Shown: in pieces, positions 1 to 8,191 of the stretch | Numbering within the stretch: position 1 is the stretch's first letter | Layout of the letters: every line of letters begins with the position of its first letter | Assembly (NCBI GenBank): GCA_004020875.1 | Contig: SAPZ01000009.1 | Coordinates: 124,001 to 188,000, forward strand | Length of the DNA stretch: 64,000 bases | Direction of reading: 5' to 3' | DNA from: Mesorhizobium sp. | Lineage (GTDB): Bacteria; Pseudomonadota; Alphaproteobacteria; Rhizobiales; Rhizobiaceae | The notes under the pieces: model-generated | Database searches by the model: none | The model's input: the letters and a program-made list of their open reading frames with translations, nothing else | What the model was told of the DNA's origin: nothing | Translations under genes and position numbers: made by a program

Positions 1-942
1 CCACACCGGCACCAGATTGGCGATGTTGAACAGCGACGCGCAGCCGGCGAGCGTGGCCAAAAGCGTCGCGGCCAGACGATATCCTTCGCTGCCGGCGAAG
101 CCGCTGGCGGCGATCAGCATCGGCACCAGGAAAGCCGAGAAACCGGCGCCCATCAACGCCACGAACGCCACCTCGAAGCGGCTGTCATAGGGCCTGCCGC
201 CGATCGCAATGCCGCCAAGCAGCGGAATGAAGATCATCCGCGCCCGGCGATGCCCCGTCAGCCGGAAGGCCGCCATATGGCCAAGCTCGTGCAGGGCGAC
301 AACGGACGTCAGGATCGCGGCCAGCGCCAGGCCGCCGAGGTTGAGGCCGAAGAACGGCCACAGGATCAGGGCCGAAAGCACGGCGAAGCCGATCTGGCTC
401 AGCGGATGCTCGAACCGGCCGCCCTTGCTATAAGAGCCGGTTGCCATCCAGGCATCCAGCTTGCGCAGCTCGCGGCGCATGGCGAAGAAGCGGAAGACCA
501 GGAAGGCAACCCCGCGGTAGCGATCGGTTTGGGTAAGCGTCACCCGCGTTGCATCGCCCTCTGGCACAAGCGCGACGGTCTCGCGATAGCTCGCCCAGAA
601 CGACGGATCGAGGGCCGTATCCTCGATCACGGTCATCGAGAAGCGGCTACCCTCGCCGACGTCCTCGAACCGCGCCTTGCGTTCGATCGGCCGGCCGTCC
701 CGGCCGTCCCAGGACGATCTGACCAGCGCCGTTCCCTCTTGGTCCAGCGGCTCGGCGGAAAGGATTTCGCCGGACCATCCGGCATCGCTGCCGAACGGCC
801 ACAGCGCCTGCCAGAGGCGGTTGCGGTCGGCCTTGATCACGCGGCTGACCGTCACCGTGCGCAGCCCGAGCGGCACGGTCATCAAAAGAAAGATCAGTCC
901 GAGATTGCCGGCCACGAGGGTGACCGTGACAATGACCGACAC
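1..942 (-). CDS. Site-2-protease-like (M50) membrane metallopeptidase with N-terminal SRPBCC-like domain, 3' end outside window
   Basis: Reading the minus strand from the GTG at 942 gives 314 open codons that run off the window edge. GTG follows an AGGGAG ribosome binding site about 8 bases upstream. The N-terminus is one membrane segment (about residues 2-24). About residues 30-150 resemble an SRPBCC/START-like cytoplasmic domain. Membrane segments follow, with the zinc protease motif HELGH at 218-222, and near the edge an NIANLVPVW stretch like the second (NxxPxP) motif of site-2 proteases. The family cleaves substrates within the membrane; the substrate here cannot be told. No downstream gene is visible. 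The family call is strong from HELGH in a hydrophobic segment; the SRPBCC call is weaker. Confidence 0.75.
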   Translation of the reverse strand, partial: MSVIVTVTLVAGNLGLIFLLMTVPLGLRTVTVSRVIKADRNRLWQALWPFGSDAGWSGEILSAEPLDQEGTALVRSSWDGRDGRPIERKARFEDVGEGSRFSMTVIEDTALDPSFWASYRETVALVPEGDATRVTLTQTDRYRGVAFLVFRFFAMRRELRKLDAWMATGSYSKGGRFEHPLSQIGFAVLSALILWPFFGLNLGGLALAAILTSVVALHELGHMAAFRLTGHRRARMIFIPLLGGIAIGGRPYDSRFEVAFVALMGAGFSAFLVPMLIAASGFAGSEGYRLAATLLATLAGCASLFNIANLVPVW

Positions 943-1078
943 TGAAACCGCTCCCTAACTTAAGGGAGGAGCCTAACGGGTGCGCGGCCAAGAAAGGCTT
1001 AACAACAAGGGCTGGCTCTTGCCTGTCTCAGCAGGCTTTGCCGGTCCCAAACGGACGGGGTCTTCTCCGACCCGCAAA

Positions 1079-1097
1079 GGGCGGGCCTTGCCCGCCC
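1079..1097 (-). terminator. GC-rich hairpin downstream of the 28-residue ORF
   Basis: A perfect 8-bp stem, GGGCGGGC/GCCCGCCC with a 3-base loop, followed on the minus strand by only TTT. It lies 27 bases past the stop codon of the small ORF at 1124. The short T tract makes intrinsic termination uncertain. The rest of 943-1123 shows no gene. Confidence 0.35.
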
Positions 1098-1123
1098 GAA
1101 ACAGCGGCGGCAAGGCCGCGTGA

Positions 1124-1210
1124 TCACATGGCGCCGATCCAGATCGCCATGGAAACGAGAAAGGTGCTCATGCAAACCAGCGAGACGACATCCTGAACCA
1201 GATCAGACAT
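1124..1210 (-). CDS. 28-residue single-span membrane peptide under SOS control (SidA-like candidate)
   Basis: ATG at 1208-1210 is preceded by GGAGAGAGTT, a good ribosome binding site, and TGA lies at 1124-1126. The peptide begins MSDLVQD. From about residue 8 to the end it is one hydrophobic segment ending in IGAM, so it should be a small inner-membrane protein with an acidic cytoplasmic start. Upstream are three GTTC half-sites spaced as alphaproteobacterial LexA boxes and a TTGACA -35 element. In Caulobacter, SidA is a 29-residue inner-membrane, LexA-controlled peptide that blocks division through FtsW. Equal size, topology and regulation suggest a functional analogue; sequence homology was not tested. 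The promoter, leader and ribosome binding site make translation likely. Confidence 0.65.
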   Translation of the reverse strand: MSDLVQDVVSLVCMSTFLVSMAIWIGAM

Positions 1211-1231
1211 AACTCTCTCCGTTGTTAGTAT

Positions 1232-1266
1232 GTTCGTAATTTGTTCTAATTTTGTTCGAATGTCAA
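1232..1266 (-). promoter_or_regulatory. Promoter with tandem LexA (SOS) boxes
   Basis: On the plus strand GTTC occurs at 1232-1235, 1243-1246 and 1254-1257, each pair separated by exactly 7 bases. This gives two overlapping GTTC-N7-GTTC sites, the consensus LexA box of alphaproteobacteria. Read on the minus strand, TTGACA (1261-1266) is a consensus -35, and 17 bases on is CAAATT (1238-1243) as a weak -10. The LexA sites therefore cover the spacer and -10. The start would fall near 1230, giving a leader of about 20 bases before the ATG of the 28-residue ORF. Confidence 0.75.
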
Positions 1267-1462
1267 CGACCGCCGGCACGGAGCGGCAGCGAGAGAATTT
1301 TGCACGGTAAATGAAAGGTTAACTGCCGTGGGAGGCAGGAACTGTAAGGCGCGGCAGCGACAGGAAGCCATGAATGACTTCAGTTTCACAAATGCGATCG
1401 GCTACCGGGCGGCGTGTGCAAAGTGTCGGTGATTGGCCACTGTCTTCGCCACTGCCGCGAAC

Positions 1463-1615
1463 CTACGACTGCGGGCAGCCACAGACCTCGCGATTGAAGC
1501 CCTGGACGCACCGGTATGAACCGCCGCGTGGACAACCGAAAAGCAAGGAGTAGATGGTCGACACGGCCACCGCCAGGAACAACAGCGCGACAATCCCGAG
1601 CATGACCTTTTTCAC
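1463..1615 (-). CDS. Small membrane-anchored or secreted cysteine-containing protein, function unknown
   Basis: A 50-residue ORF starting with GTG at 1613-1615, preceded by CGGAGG six bases upstream. Residues about 4-27 form a hydrophobic signal or anchor segment after a KK pair. Then come four cysteines (28, 36, 45, 47) in a short glycine-rich tail. LLFGC could be a poor lipobox, making C28 a lipidation site, but Phe at -2 is unusual. I do not recognise the family. The strong ribosome binding site and signal-like N-terminus support a real gene. It ends 197 bases upstream of the LexA-controlled promoter. Confidence 0.5.
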   Translation of the reverse strand: MKKVMLGIVALLFLAVAVSTIYSLLFGCPRGGSYRCVQGFNREVCGCPQS

Positions 1616-1742
1616 GGCAGCCTCCGACCGGCGGGCGGTCGCATCTTAGCACATCCGCAGCGGATGCATGATCGGATGCCATGACATCGTCATCGGCTGT
1701 GGGACCTGGCTCGGGGCCAGTAAGTAGATTGTCGACCTGGCC

Positions 1743-2423
1743 TCAGAGGGGCACGACTTTCCCCTCGGCCAGCGTCACCCGGCGGTCCATGCGCGATGCC
1801 AGCTCGTGATTGTGGGTGACGATCAGTGCCGCCAATCCGGATTGCCTGACCAGCGCCTCGAGCGCGTCGAAGACATAGGAGGCAGTCGTCGGATCGAGAT
1901 TGCCGGTCGGCTCGTCGGCGAGGAGCACCAGCGGCGCATTGGCGACCGCGCGGGCAATGGCGACACGCTGCTGCTCGCCGCCGGAAAGCTCGGCCGGCCG
2001 GTGCTGCGCGCGTTTGCCAATCTGCATGTAGTCCAGAAGCTGTGCCGCCCGTTCGGACGCCTCCTTGGGAGGAAGCCCCTTGATCAGCTGCGGCATCATG
2101 ATGTTCTCGAGCGCCGAGAATTCCGGCAGCAGATGATGGAACTGGTAGACGAAGCCGATATCGTTGCGGCGGATCGCGGTTCGCTCTTCGTCCGAGAGGC
2201 GACCACAGGCGCGGCCGCCAAGGATCACGTCGCCCGCGTCGGGCCGCTCCAGCAGTCCCGCCGTGTGCAGCAAGGTCGACTTGCCGGTGCCCGATGGCGC
2301 GACCAGCGCGACCATCTCGCCGCGCCTGAGCGAAAAGTCGGCGCCGTTCAGAATGGTGAGCTTGCGCGGCCCCTGGACATAGTGCCGCTCGACGCCCTTC
2401 AGCTCGATAATGGCTTCGGCCAT
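1743..2423 (-). CDS. lolD: Lipoprotein-releasing ABC transporter ATP-binding protein LolD
   Basis: ATPase of the LolCDE-type complex that drives release of outer-membrane lipoproteins from the inner membrane to the carrier LolA. About 226 residues: Walker [10 protein letters not shown] near residue 43, where Ala replaces the usual first Gly; signature LSGGEQQR near 147; Walker [13 protein letters not shown] near 167; and an H-loop histidine in VTHNHE. The ATG at 2423 overlaps the TGA of the permease gene (TGATG); an in-frame GTG one codon earlier (2426) also gives an overlap. MacB/FtsE-type ATPases are similar, but the neighbouring LolC/E permease makes LolD the best call. Confidence 0.9.
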   Translation of the reverse strand: MAEAIIELKGVERHYVQGPRKLTILNGADFSLRRGEMVALVAPSGTGKSTLLHTAGLLERPDAGDVILGGRACGRLSDEERTAIRRNDIGFVYQFHHLLPEFSALENIMMPQLIKGLPPKEASERAAQLLDYMQIGKRAQHRPAELSGGEQQRVAIARAVANAPLVLLADEPTGNLDPTTASYVFDALEALVRQSGLAALIVTHNHELASRMDRRVTLAEGKVVPL

Positions 2424-3709
2424 CACTCGTACCTCAAGGCTTCGACAGGATCGAGCCGGGCGGCCCGCCAGGCCGGAAACACCGTCGCAATGAAGGACAG
2501 GCCGAGCGCCATGATGACGACATAGGTCGTCTCGCGCGGGTCCATCTTCGCCGGCAGCTGGCTGAGGAAATAGAGTTCTGGGTTGAACAGGATCCGACCG
2601 GTCATCCAGGAGAAGAACTGGCGGATCGATTCGATGTTGACGCAGATGACGACGCCAAGCAGCACGCCGGCAATCGTGCCGGTGACGCCGATTGCCGCCC
2701 CCGTCATCAGGAAGATGCGCAGGATCGCGCCGCGCGAGGCGCCCATGGTGCGCAGGATGGCGATGTCGTGGCCCTTGTCCTTCACCAGCATGATGAGGCC
2801 GGAAATGATGTTGAGCGCCGCCACCAGCACGATCAGCGTCAAGATCATGAACATGACGTTGCGCTCGACTTGCAGCGCCGAGAAGAAGGTCTCGTTGCGC
2901 TGGCGCCAGTCGACGAGATCGACCGGCCGCTGCGCCGCTTGCTCGACCAGCGGCTTCAGCGCATCGACATTGTCCGGATTGTCGACATAGATCTCGATGG
3001 TCTGCGCGCGGCCGTCCATGTTGAAATAGAGCTGCGCTTCCGAGAACGGCATATAGACGATCGAGCTGTCATATTCCGACATGCCGACCTCGAAGATCGC
3101 GGCCACCTTGTAGCCCTTCATGCGCGGCGTCGTGCCGAGCGGCGTCACGTCGCCGTCCGGTGAGATCAGCGTGATGGTGTCGCCGAGCACCAGCCCGAGG
3201 CTTTCCGCCATGCGCTTGCCGATCGCCACGCCCTCGCCGGTGTCGAAACCGTCCAGCGTGCCCTGCTTGATATTGCTTGCGACGATCGAAATCTTGCCGA
3301 GGTCCTCGCCACGGATGCCGCGCACCAGGGCGCCGGTGCCGCCGCCGACATTGCCTTGCGCCAGTACCTGGCCGTCGATCAGCGGAATGGCGTATTTGAC
3401 GCCCGAGACGCCGTTGATGCGGCTTGCCACCTGGGCGTAGTCCTCCAGCGGCGAATCGAGCGGCTGCACGATCAGATGGCCATTGACGCCGAGGATCCGG
3501 GTGAGCAGCTCGGCACGAAAACCGTTCATCACCGCCATAACGACGATCAGCGTCGCGACGCCGAGCATGATGCCGAGGAAGGAGATGGAGGCGATGACGG
3601 AGATCACCGTCTCCTTGCGCCGCGAGCGCAGATAGCGCCACGCCACCATGCGCTCGAAGCCGGAAAAGGCGCCCGCCCCTGACCTGGCCGCTGTCGCCGC
3701 CTCGCTCAT
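2423..3709 (-). CDS. lolC: Lipoprotein-releasing ABC transporter permease (LolC/LolE family)
   Basis: Membrane component of the lipoprotein sorting ABC transporter, about 428 residues. It begins [10 protein letters not shown], with the family hallmark [14 protein letters not shown] just inside the N-terminus, a first membrane segment, a large periplasmic domain (about residues 65-280), then three more membrane segments and the terminal [12 protein letters not shown] motif. The start at 3709 is chosen because its ATGA overlaps the stop of proS (3706-3708). The longer open frame upstream lies entirely inside proS. A single LolC/E-type permease beside lolD, instead of separate lolC and lolE, is usual in alphaproteobacteria, where it probably acts as a homodimer. 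Confidence 0.92.
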   Translation of the reverse strand: MSEAATAARSGAGAFSGFERMVAWRYLRSRRKETVISVIASISFLGIMLGVATLIVVMAVMNGFRAELLTRILGVNGHLIVQPLDSPLEDYAQVASRINGVSGVKYAIPLIDGQVLAQGNVGGGTGALVRGIRGEDLGKISIVASNIKQGTLDGFDTGEGVAIGKRMAESLGLVLGDTITLISPDGDVTPLGTTPRMKGYKVAAIFEVGMSEYDSSIVYMPFSEAQLYFNMDGRAQTIEIYVDNPDNVDALKPLVEQAAQRPVDLVDWRQRNETFFSALQVERNVMFMILTLIVLVAALNIISGLIMLVKDKGHDIAILRTMGASRGAILRIFLMTGAAIGVTGTIAGVLLGVVICVNIESIRQFFSWMTGRILFNPELYFLSQLPAKMDPRETTYVVIMALGLSFIATVFPAWRAARLDPVEALRYE

Positions 3710-5034
3710 GCGACGACACCCAGGCGCTTCTTGGCCTCGGCGATCGGCAGCGTCTCGCGCTCGCCCGACTTGCGGTTCTTGATCTCGACCTCGCCAGTCG
3801 CCACACCGCGCGGACCGACGATCACCTGCCACGGCAGGCCGATCAGGTCGGCGGTGGCGAATTTGCCGCCGGGCCGCTGGTCGGTGTCGTCATAGAGCAC
3901 GTCCTTGCCGGCCGAAGTCAGCGCTGCATAGAGTTCGTCGCAGACCCGGTCGCATTCGGCGTCGCCAGCCTTCATATTGATCAGGCCGATATCGAAGGGC
4001 GCCACCGCTTCCGGCCAGATGATGCCGTTCTCGTCATGGCTTGCCTCGATGATCGCCGCGACCAGGCGCGACGGGCCGATGCCGTAGGAACCGCCAGACG
4101 CAAAGTGGTCCTTGCCGTCGGGGCCAGTCACCTTGGCGTTCATCGGCTTGGAGTACTTCTCGCCGAAATGGAAGATATGGCCGACCTCGATGCCGCGCGC
4201 CGAAAGCCGGTCGCTTTCGGCGACTTTCTCCCAGGCTGCCTCCTCATGCATTTCATCGGTGGCCGCATAAGGGGTCGTCCATTTCGTCACGATGTCGCCG
4301 ATCTCGGCGTCGTCGGAAAAGTTGGTGTCAGCGCCGGGCACGTCGAGCGCGAGATAGGCGCGGTCGCAGAACACCTGGCTCTCGCCGGTCTCCGCCAGGA
4401 TGATGAACTCGTGGCTGAGATCGCCACCGATCGGACCCGTGTCGGCGCGCATCGGGATGGCCTGCAGGCCCATGCGCGTGAACGTCCTGAGATAAGAAAC
4501 GAACATGCGGTTGTAGGCGGCCCTCGCGCCCTCGAAATCAAGGTCGAAGGAATAGGCGTCCTTCATCAGGAACTCTCTGCTGCGCATGACGCCGAAGCGC
4601 GGACGCACCTCGTCCCGGAACTTCCACTGGATGTGGTAGAGATTGAGCGGCAGGTCCTTGTAGGACTTGACGTAGGCGCGGAAAATCTCGGTGACCATCT
4701 CCTCGTTGGTCGGACCGTAGAGCATGTCGCGGTCCTGGCGATCCTTGATGCGCAGCATCTCCTTGCCGTAATCGTTGTAGCGGCCGCTTTCGCGCCAAAG
4801 ATCCGCTGACTGGATGGTTGGCATCAGAATTTCCAGCGCGCCGGCGCGGTTCTGCTCCTCACGGATGATCTGGCAAACCTTGTCCAGCACACGCTTGCCC
4901 AATGGCAGCCACGAAAAGCTGCCCTGCCCCTGCTGGCGGATCATGCCCGCGCGCAGCATCAGCCGATGCGAGACGATTTCGGCCTCGCGGGGATTTTCTT
5001 TGAGAATGGGCAGGAAGTAGCGCGACAAACGCAT
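3706..5034 (-). CDS. proS: Prolyl-tRNA synthetase (short alphaproteobacterial type)
   Basis: Charges tRNA-Pro with proline. 442 residues, class II synthetase: motif 2 around [25 protein letters not shown], motif 3 around [14 protein letters not shown], and a C-terminal anticodon-binding domain containing [21 protein letters not shown]. It is well short of the roughly 570 residues of E. coli ProS because the large editing insertion between motifs 2 and 3 is missing, as known for rhizobial enzymes. Removal of mischarged Ala-tRNA-Pro would need a separate trans-editing protein, not seen here. The gene heads a coupled unit with lolC and lolD. Confidence 0.95.
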   Translation of the reverse strand: MRLSRYFLPILKENPREAEIVSHRLMLRAGMIRQQGQGSFSWLPLGKRVLDKVCQIIREEQNRAGALEILMPTIQSADLWRESGRYNDYGKEMLRIKDRQDRDMLYGPTNEEMVTEIFRAYVKSYKDLPLNLYHIQWKFRDEVRPRFGVMRSREFLMKDAYSFDLDFEGARAAYNRMFVSYLRTFTRMGLQAIPMRADTGPIGGDLSHEFIILAETGESQVFCDRAYLALDVPGADTNFSDDAEIGDIVTKWTTPYAATDEMHEEAAWEKVAESDRLSARGIEVGHIFHFGEKYSKPMNAKVTGPDGKDHFASGGSYGIGPSRLVAAIIEASHDENGIIWPEAVAPFDIGLINMKAGDAECDRVCDELYAALTSAGKDVLYDDTDQRPGGKFATADLIGLPWQVIVGPRGVATGEVEIKNRKSGERETLPIAEAKKRLGVVA

Positions 5035-5324
5035 GGACTGGTCCGTGAATGAAAATGGCGGCGCGGGGGAATCGGCGCAACCGAGGCTGCTTGCCCGGGC
5101 TTCATAGCCATTTCATGACCGAATGGAAACCCGAAGGCCCCAAAGTATCGGGTGCTTCTGCACCTTACCAAAAAGGCGATTTTGGCTGCAAAGTGCCGCA
5201 AATGGCTTTTTGATCGATTCACAAGCAAGCCCTGCCGCACTATTGTGCAGTGCAGCACGATATTGCCTGTTTCCGGGCAAAATTCTTCGTGACATTTTCA
5301 CCTGCCTTGGTCTAGTGTGCGCCA

Positions 5325-5473
5325 ATAACCGAGAGGGCGGAGAAAAATCTGCTCTCCTACGCGGTCAAAGTCTTGGGAGGATGCGATCTAGGCGCGGTAA
5401 CTCGCTGCCGCCGGACACCGGAAACGGATCGGACGCGTTTAAATTGCAAGGCCTCGTGCCTTGCATTTTTTTT
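5325..5473 (+). ncRNA. Candidate small RNA in the proS/DUF1467 intergenic region
   Basis: The 577-base stretch 5035-5611 has no convincing gene. On the plus strand, opposite to all flanking genes, it holds a possible promoter (GTGACA at 5289-5294, 18-base spacer, TAGTGT at 5313-5318). About 150 bases later comes a clear intrinsic terminator. The transcript would begin near 5325 and carry a CTCTCC stretch that could pair with ribosome binding sites, plus GGGAGGA. No open frame in it has a ribosome binding site. I cannot assign it to a known small-RNA family. Confidence 0.4.
5446..5473 (+). terminator. Intrinsic terminator
   Basis: Stem GCAAGGC (5446-5452) and GCCTTGC (5458-5464), a 5-base loop, then eight T after one A (5466-5473). 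The T tract is only on the plus-strand side, so it ends a rightward transcript, yet no rightward gene lies upstream within several kilobases. Confidence 0.75.
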
Positions 5474-5611
5474 GTGCAATCATCTGCTTAGCACAGCCCT
5501 CTGCCAAACAGCTTGACCGTCCTGCGCCCGCGAAAATCGGAAGCCGGCTTCCGATCCCAACCCTTGCGCGCGCGTGCTTCGAAATACTTGGGGAGAACTG
5601 TGTCCTCAGCC

Positions 5612-5896
5612 TCAGTGATGGGTATTCGGACTAAAGTCCGGCATGATCCGCATGATGTCGTCGAAGCTGAACCCCAGTCCCATCGTCAGGCCGTAGAAAG
5701 TGCCCATCACCACCACCGTCACGATCGTCGCGCGCAGAAAGGCGCGCCGCATATGCGGCCCGCGCGGCGCGCTGGAAACCGTGCCAAGCGTGACATCCTG
5801 GTCGTCGTCCTGGGTGCGCAGGCTGAACGGCAGGACGATAAATAGCGCCAGCCACCAGGTGACGAAGAACAGCGCGACGAGCAGCACCCAGTTCAT
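5612..5896 (-). CDS. DUF1467 family small membrane protein
   Basis: 94 residues with two membrane segments: MNWVLLVALFFVTWWLALFIVLPF at the N-terminus and a second around residues 55-80 after a polar loop with TQDDDQD. This matches the alphaproteobacterial family DUF1467, of unknown function, commonly found next to mce. Its ATG overlaps the mce stop by four bases (ATGA, 5893-5896), so the two are translationally coupled. It is the last gene of the birA-rnj-mce run before the gap ahead of proS. Confidence 0.85.
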   Translation of the reverse strand: MNWVLLVALFFVTWWLALFIVLPFSLRTQDDDQDVTLGTVSSAPRGPHMRRAFLRATIVTVVVMGTFYGLTMGLGFSFDDIMRIMPDFSPNTHH

Positions 5897-6297
5897 GCCT
5901 GCTCCAGTTCGACCAGCGTTCCGAAGAAATCCTTGGGATGCAGGAACAGCACCGGCTTGCCATGCGCGCCGATCTTCGCATTGCCGTCGCCCAGCACGCG
6001 CGCGCCGCTTGCCTTCAAGTGATCGCGAGCAGCCAGGATATCGTCGACCTCATAGCAGACATGATGCATGCCGCCCGAAGGGTTCTTTTCAAGAAACGCC
6101 GCGATCGGCGAGGCATCGCCCAGCGGCTCCAGCAACTCGATCTTTGTGTTGCCGACATCGACGAACACCACCGTCACACCGTGCTCCGGCAGCGCCTGCG
6201 GCTCGCTCAATCGCGCGCCCAGGGTATCGCGATAGGCAGCCATTGCCGCGGCGAGATCCGGCACGGCAAGCGCGACATGGTTCAGGCGTCCAAGCAT
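5893..6297 (-). CDS. mce: Methylmalonyl-CoA epimerase
   Basis: 134-residue protein of the glyoxalase/VOC fold. It interconverts (2R)- and (2S)-methylmalonyl-CoA, between propionyl-CoA carboxylase and the B12-dependent mutase. The start MLGRLNHVALAVPDL is placed at 6297 behind GCGGAG; a longer open frame runs back into repeat DNA and is not used. Family motifs include the metal-ligand His in LNHVA, the Glu in NTKIELLEPLG, and the C-terminal GKPVLFLHPKDFFGTLVELEQ. The B12 link fits the cobalamin cluster elsewhere in the window, though the two are not adjacent. Confidence 0.93.
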   Translation of the reverse strand: MLGRLNHVALAVPDLAAAMAAYRDTLGARLSEPQALPEHGVTVVFVDVGNTKIELLEPLGDASPIAAFLEKNPSGGMHHVCYEVDDILAARDHLKASGARVLGDGNAKIGAHGKPVLFLHPKDFFGTLVELEQA

Positions 6298-6312
6298 AAA
6301 GCGCTCCGCTTT

Positions 6313-6422
6313 TAGGGGAGTAAGGGAGTAGGGCAGTAAGGGAGTAGGGAAAAAACAAGGCACAAGAAAGCAACCGCTCGTTCTTCCTTACTCCCCTACT
6401 GCCTTACTCCCCTATCCCCTTA
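6313..6422. repeat. Imperfect long inverted repeat built from GGGAGTA-type units
   Basis: Left arm (6313-6351) is made of repeated GGGAGTA/GGGCAGTAA units. The right arm (6384-6422) is nearly its reverse complement, with an AT-richer centre of about 32 bases. It lies between the rnj stop and the mce start and would form a long hairpin in the rnj-mce mRNA. Both strands also carry several runs of three or four G separated by 4-6 bases, so they could form G-quadruplexes. The unit type suggests a dispersed intergenic repeat. Confidence 0.7.
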
Positions 6423-6426
6423 TTCG

Positions 6427-8097
6427 TCACCGCGTGACGAACACCGTCACCAGCGGCTTCTTGCCCCAGGCTTCGTTGGCGGCGGCGCGCACGGCGCGGC
6501 GCACTGCTTCCTGCACCAGGTCAAGGTCTTTTCGACGCTGGCGCGGAATCGAGTCCACGGCGCCGATTGCCGCATCGAGCATGCGGTCTTCCAGCGTCTC
6601 GCCGCTGGCATCCGCCTCGGCGACGCCGATCGCCACCAGGTCAGGGTCGCCGGCAAGCTCATATTTGTCGTCGAGCACTACATTGACCGCCACGTGGCCG
6701 GCGAAGGAGAGCTTGCGGCGGTCGCGTATGCCCATCGCCTGGTCGGTGCCGATCAAGAACCCGTCCTTGTAAAGCCGGCCGAACGGCAACTGGTCGATGA
6801 TCGTCGCCGGGCCGGGCCACAGTCTCAGCATGTCGCCGTCGCGCACCTGCGCCACCTGGCCAATGCCCGACATCGACATCAGCGAGCCCTGCGCCACCAG
6901 ATGCGCCGCCTCGCCATGCACGGGAACGCCGATCTGCGGCCGCACCCATTCATACATCTTGCGCAGCTCACTGCGGCGCGGATGGCCCGAGACATGCACC
7001 AGCGCGTCGCCGTCCTCGATGATCTTCATGCCCAGGTCGATCAGCCGGTTCTTGATCTCGAGGATCGCCCTCTCGTTGCCGGGAATGGTACGCGAGGAAA
7101 ACACCACCGTGTCGCCGGCCGTCAGCGCCACCGACTTCATCTCGTCGCGCGACAGCTTGGCAAGCGCGGCGAGCGGCTCGCCCTGGCTGCCGGTGCAGAT
7201 GATCACCAGGTTCTCGCGCGGGATATAGCCATAGTCTTCCTCGGCTATGAACTCCGGAAGGCCATCCATGTAGCCGAGCTCGCCCGCCACATCGATGACG
7301 CGCTTCAGCGAGCGGCCGAGCACCAGGCACTGCCGGCCGGCATCGCGCGCCGCGCGCGCTATCGAGACGATGCGCCCGACATTGGAGGAGAAAGTGGTGA
7401 CCGCGACGCGGCCCTTGGCCTTCTCGATGACGCCCTTGAGGCCTTCGCCTACGGCCACTTCCGACGGCGACTCCCCTTCCCTCAGCGCGTTGGTGGAATC
7501 GCAAATCAGCGCCAGAACGCCCTTGTCGCCATAGGCGCGGAACCGCGCCTCGTCGGTCTTCGGCCCGATCGTCGGCTCCGGGTCGATCTTCCAGTCGCCG
7601 GTATGGATTACGGTGCCGGCCGGCGTGGTGATCGCGAGCGACATCGGCTCGGGAATCGAATGCGCCACCGGAATGGCCTCGATCTCGAAAGGTCCGATGG
7701 AGAATTTCTCGCCGGCCCGGTAGATCGATGCCGGAATCTTCGGTGCGTTCTGCTCGCCCTGCCGCTTGGCTTCAAGCAGGCCTGCGGTGAACGGCGTCAT
7801 CCAGACCGGCGCCTTGAGCCTCGGCCAGATATCGAGCAGCGCGCCGTAATGGTCCTCATGCGCGTGGGTGATCACGATGCCGCGCAAGCCGTCGATATTC
7901 TCTTCGATGAAACGCGTATCGGGCAGGATGAGATCGACGCCGGGATGCGCGCTATCGGGAAAGGTGACGCCGACATCGACGACGATCCATTCGCGCGCGT
8001 CAGCGGGCCCATAGCCGTAAAGGGCGAAATTCATGCCGATCTCGCCGACGCCGCCCAGCGGCGCGAAGACGAGCTCGGCGTTTTCCTTATTCGCCAT
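6427..8097 (-). CDS. rnj: Ribonuclease J
   Basis: 556-residue metallo-beta-lactamase/beta-CASP ribonuclease that processes and degrades mRNA and rRNA with endo- and 5'-exonuclease activity. Visible features: the catalytic zinc motif HAHEDH at residues 78-83, further metal-site segments around HTGDWK and CDSTNA, the beta-CASP domain with TTFSSNVGRI, GSQGEP, then VHVSGHPRRSELRKMYEWVRP and the C-terminal small domain. ATG at 8097 follows AAGGAAAGAATTC. It lies between birA and mce, all in one direction, with 94 bases separating it from birA. Confidence 0.95.
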   Translation of the reverse strand: MANKENAELVFAPLGGVGEIGMNFALYGYGPADAREWIVVDVGVTFPDSAHPGVDLILPDTRFIEENIDGLRGIVITHAHEDHYGALLDIWPRLKAPVWMTPFTAGLLEAKRQGEQNAPKIPASIYRAGEKFSIGPFEIEAIPVAHSIPEPMSLAITTPAGTVIHTGDWKIDPEPTIGPKTDEARFRAYGDKGVLALICDSTNALREGESPSEVAVGEGLKGVIEKAKGRVAVTTFSSNVGRIVSIARAARDAGRQCLVLGRSLKRVIDVAGELGYMDGLPEFIAEEDYGYIPRENLVIICTGSQGEPLAALAKLSRDEMKSVALTAGDTVVFSSRTIPGNERAILEIKNRLIDLGMKIIEDGDALVHVSGHPRRSELRKMYEWVRPQIGVPVHGEAAHLVAQGSLMSMSGIGQVAQVRDGDMLRLWPGPATIIDQLPFGRLYKDGFLIGTDQAMGIRDRRKLSFAGHVAVNVVLDDKYELAGDPDLVAIGVAEADASGETLEDRMLDAAIGAVDSIPRQRRKDLDLVQEAVRRAVRAAANEAWGKKPLVTVFVTR

Positions 8098-8191
8098 GAA
8101 TTCTTTCCTTCCTGACCGTCAGGTCAAGCCGTTGGGCCAATTCCGGGAAAACCGCAGTCAATGACTTCGTCCAGAATGGCGCAAAATAAAA

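Noticed and set aside
2426..3832. Longer N-terminus for LolC (469 residues)
   Set aside because: The extra 41 residues are inside proS in another frame and the ATGA overlap at 3706-3709 gives the family start.
5123..5491. 122-residue plus-strand frame in the proS/DUF1467 gap
   Set aside because: No ribosome binding site, no recognisable domain, and composition unlike the neighbours; the region is better explained as a small-RNA unit.
6694..8115. 473-residue open frame opposite rnj
   Set aside because: It lies fully antisense to ribonuclease J, which has all family motifs; high GC leaves long open antisense frames and its composition (His, Arg, Gln-rich) is not protein-like.
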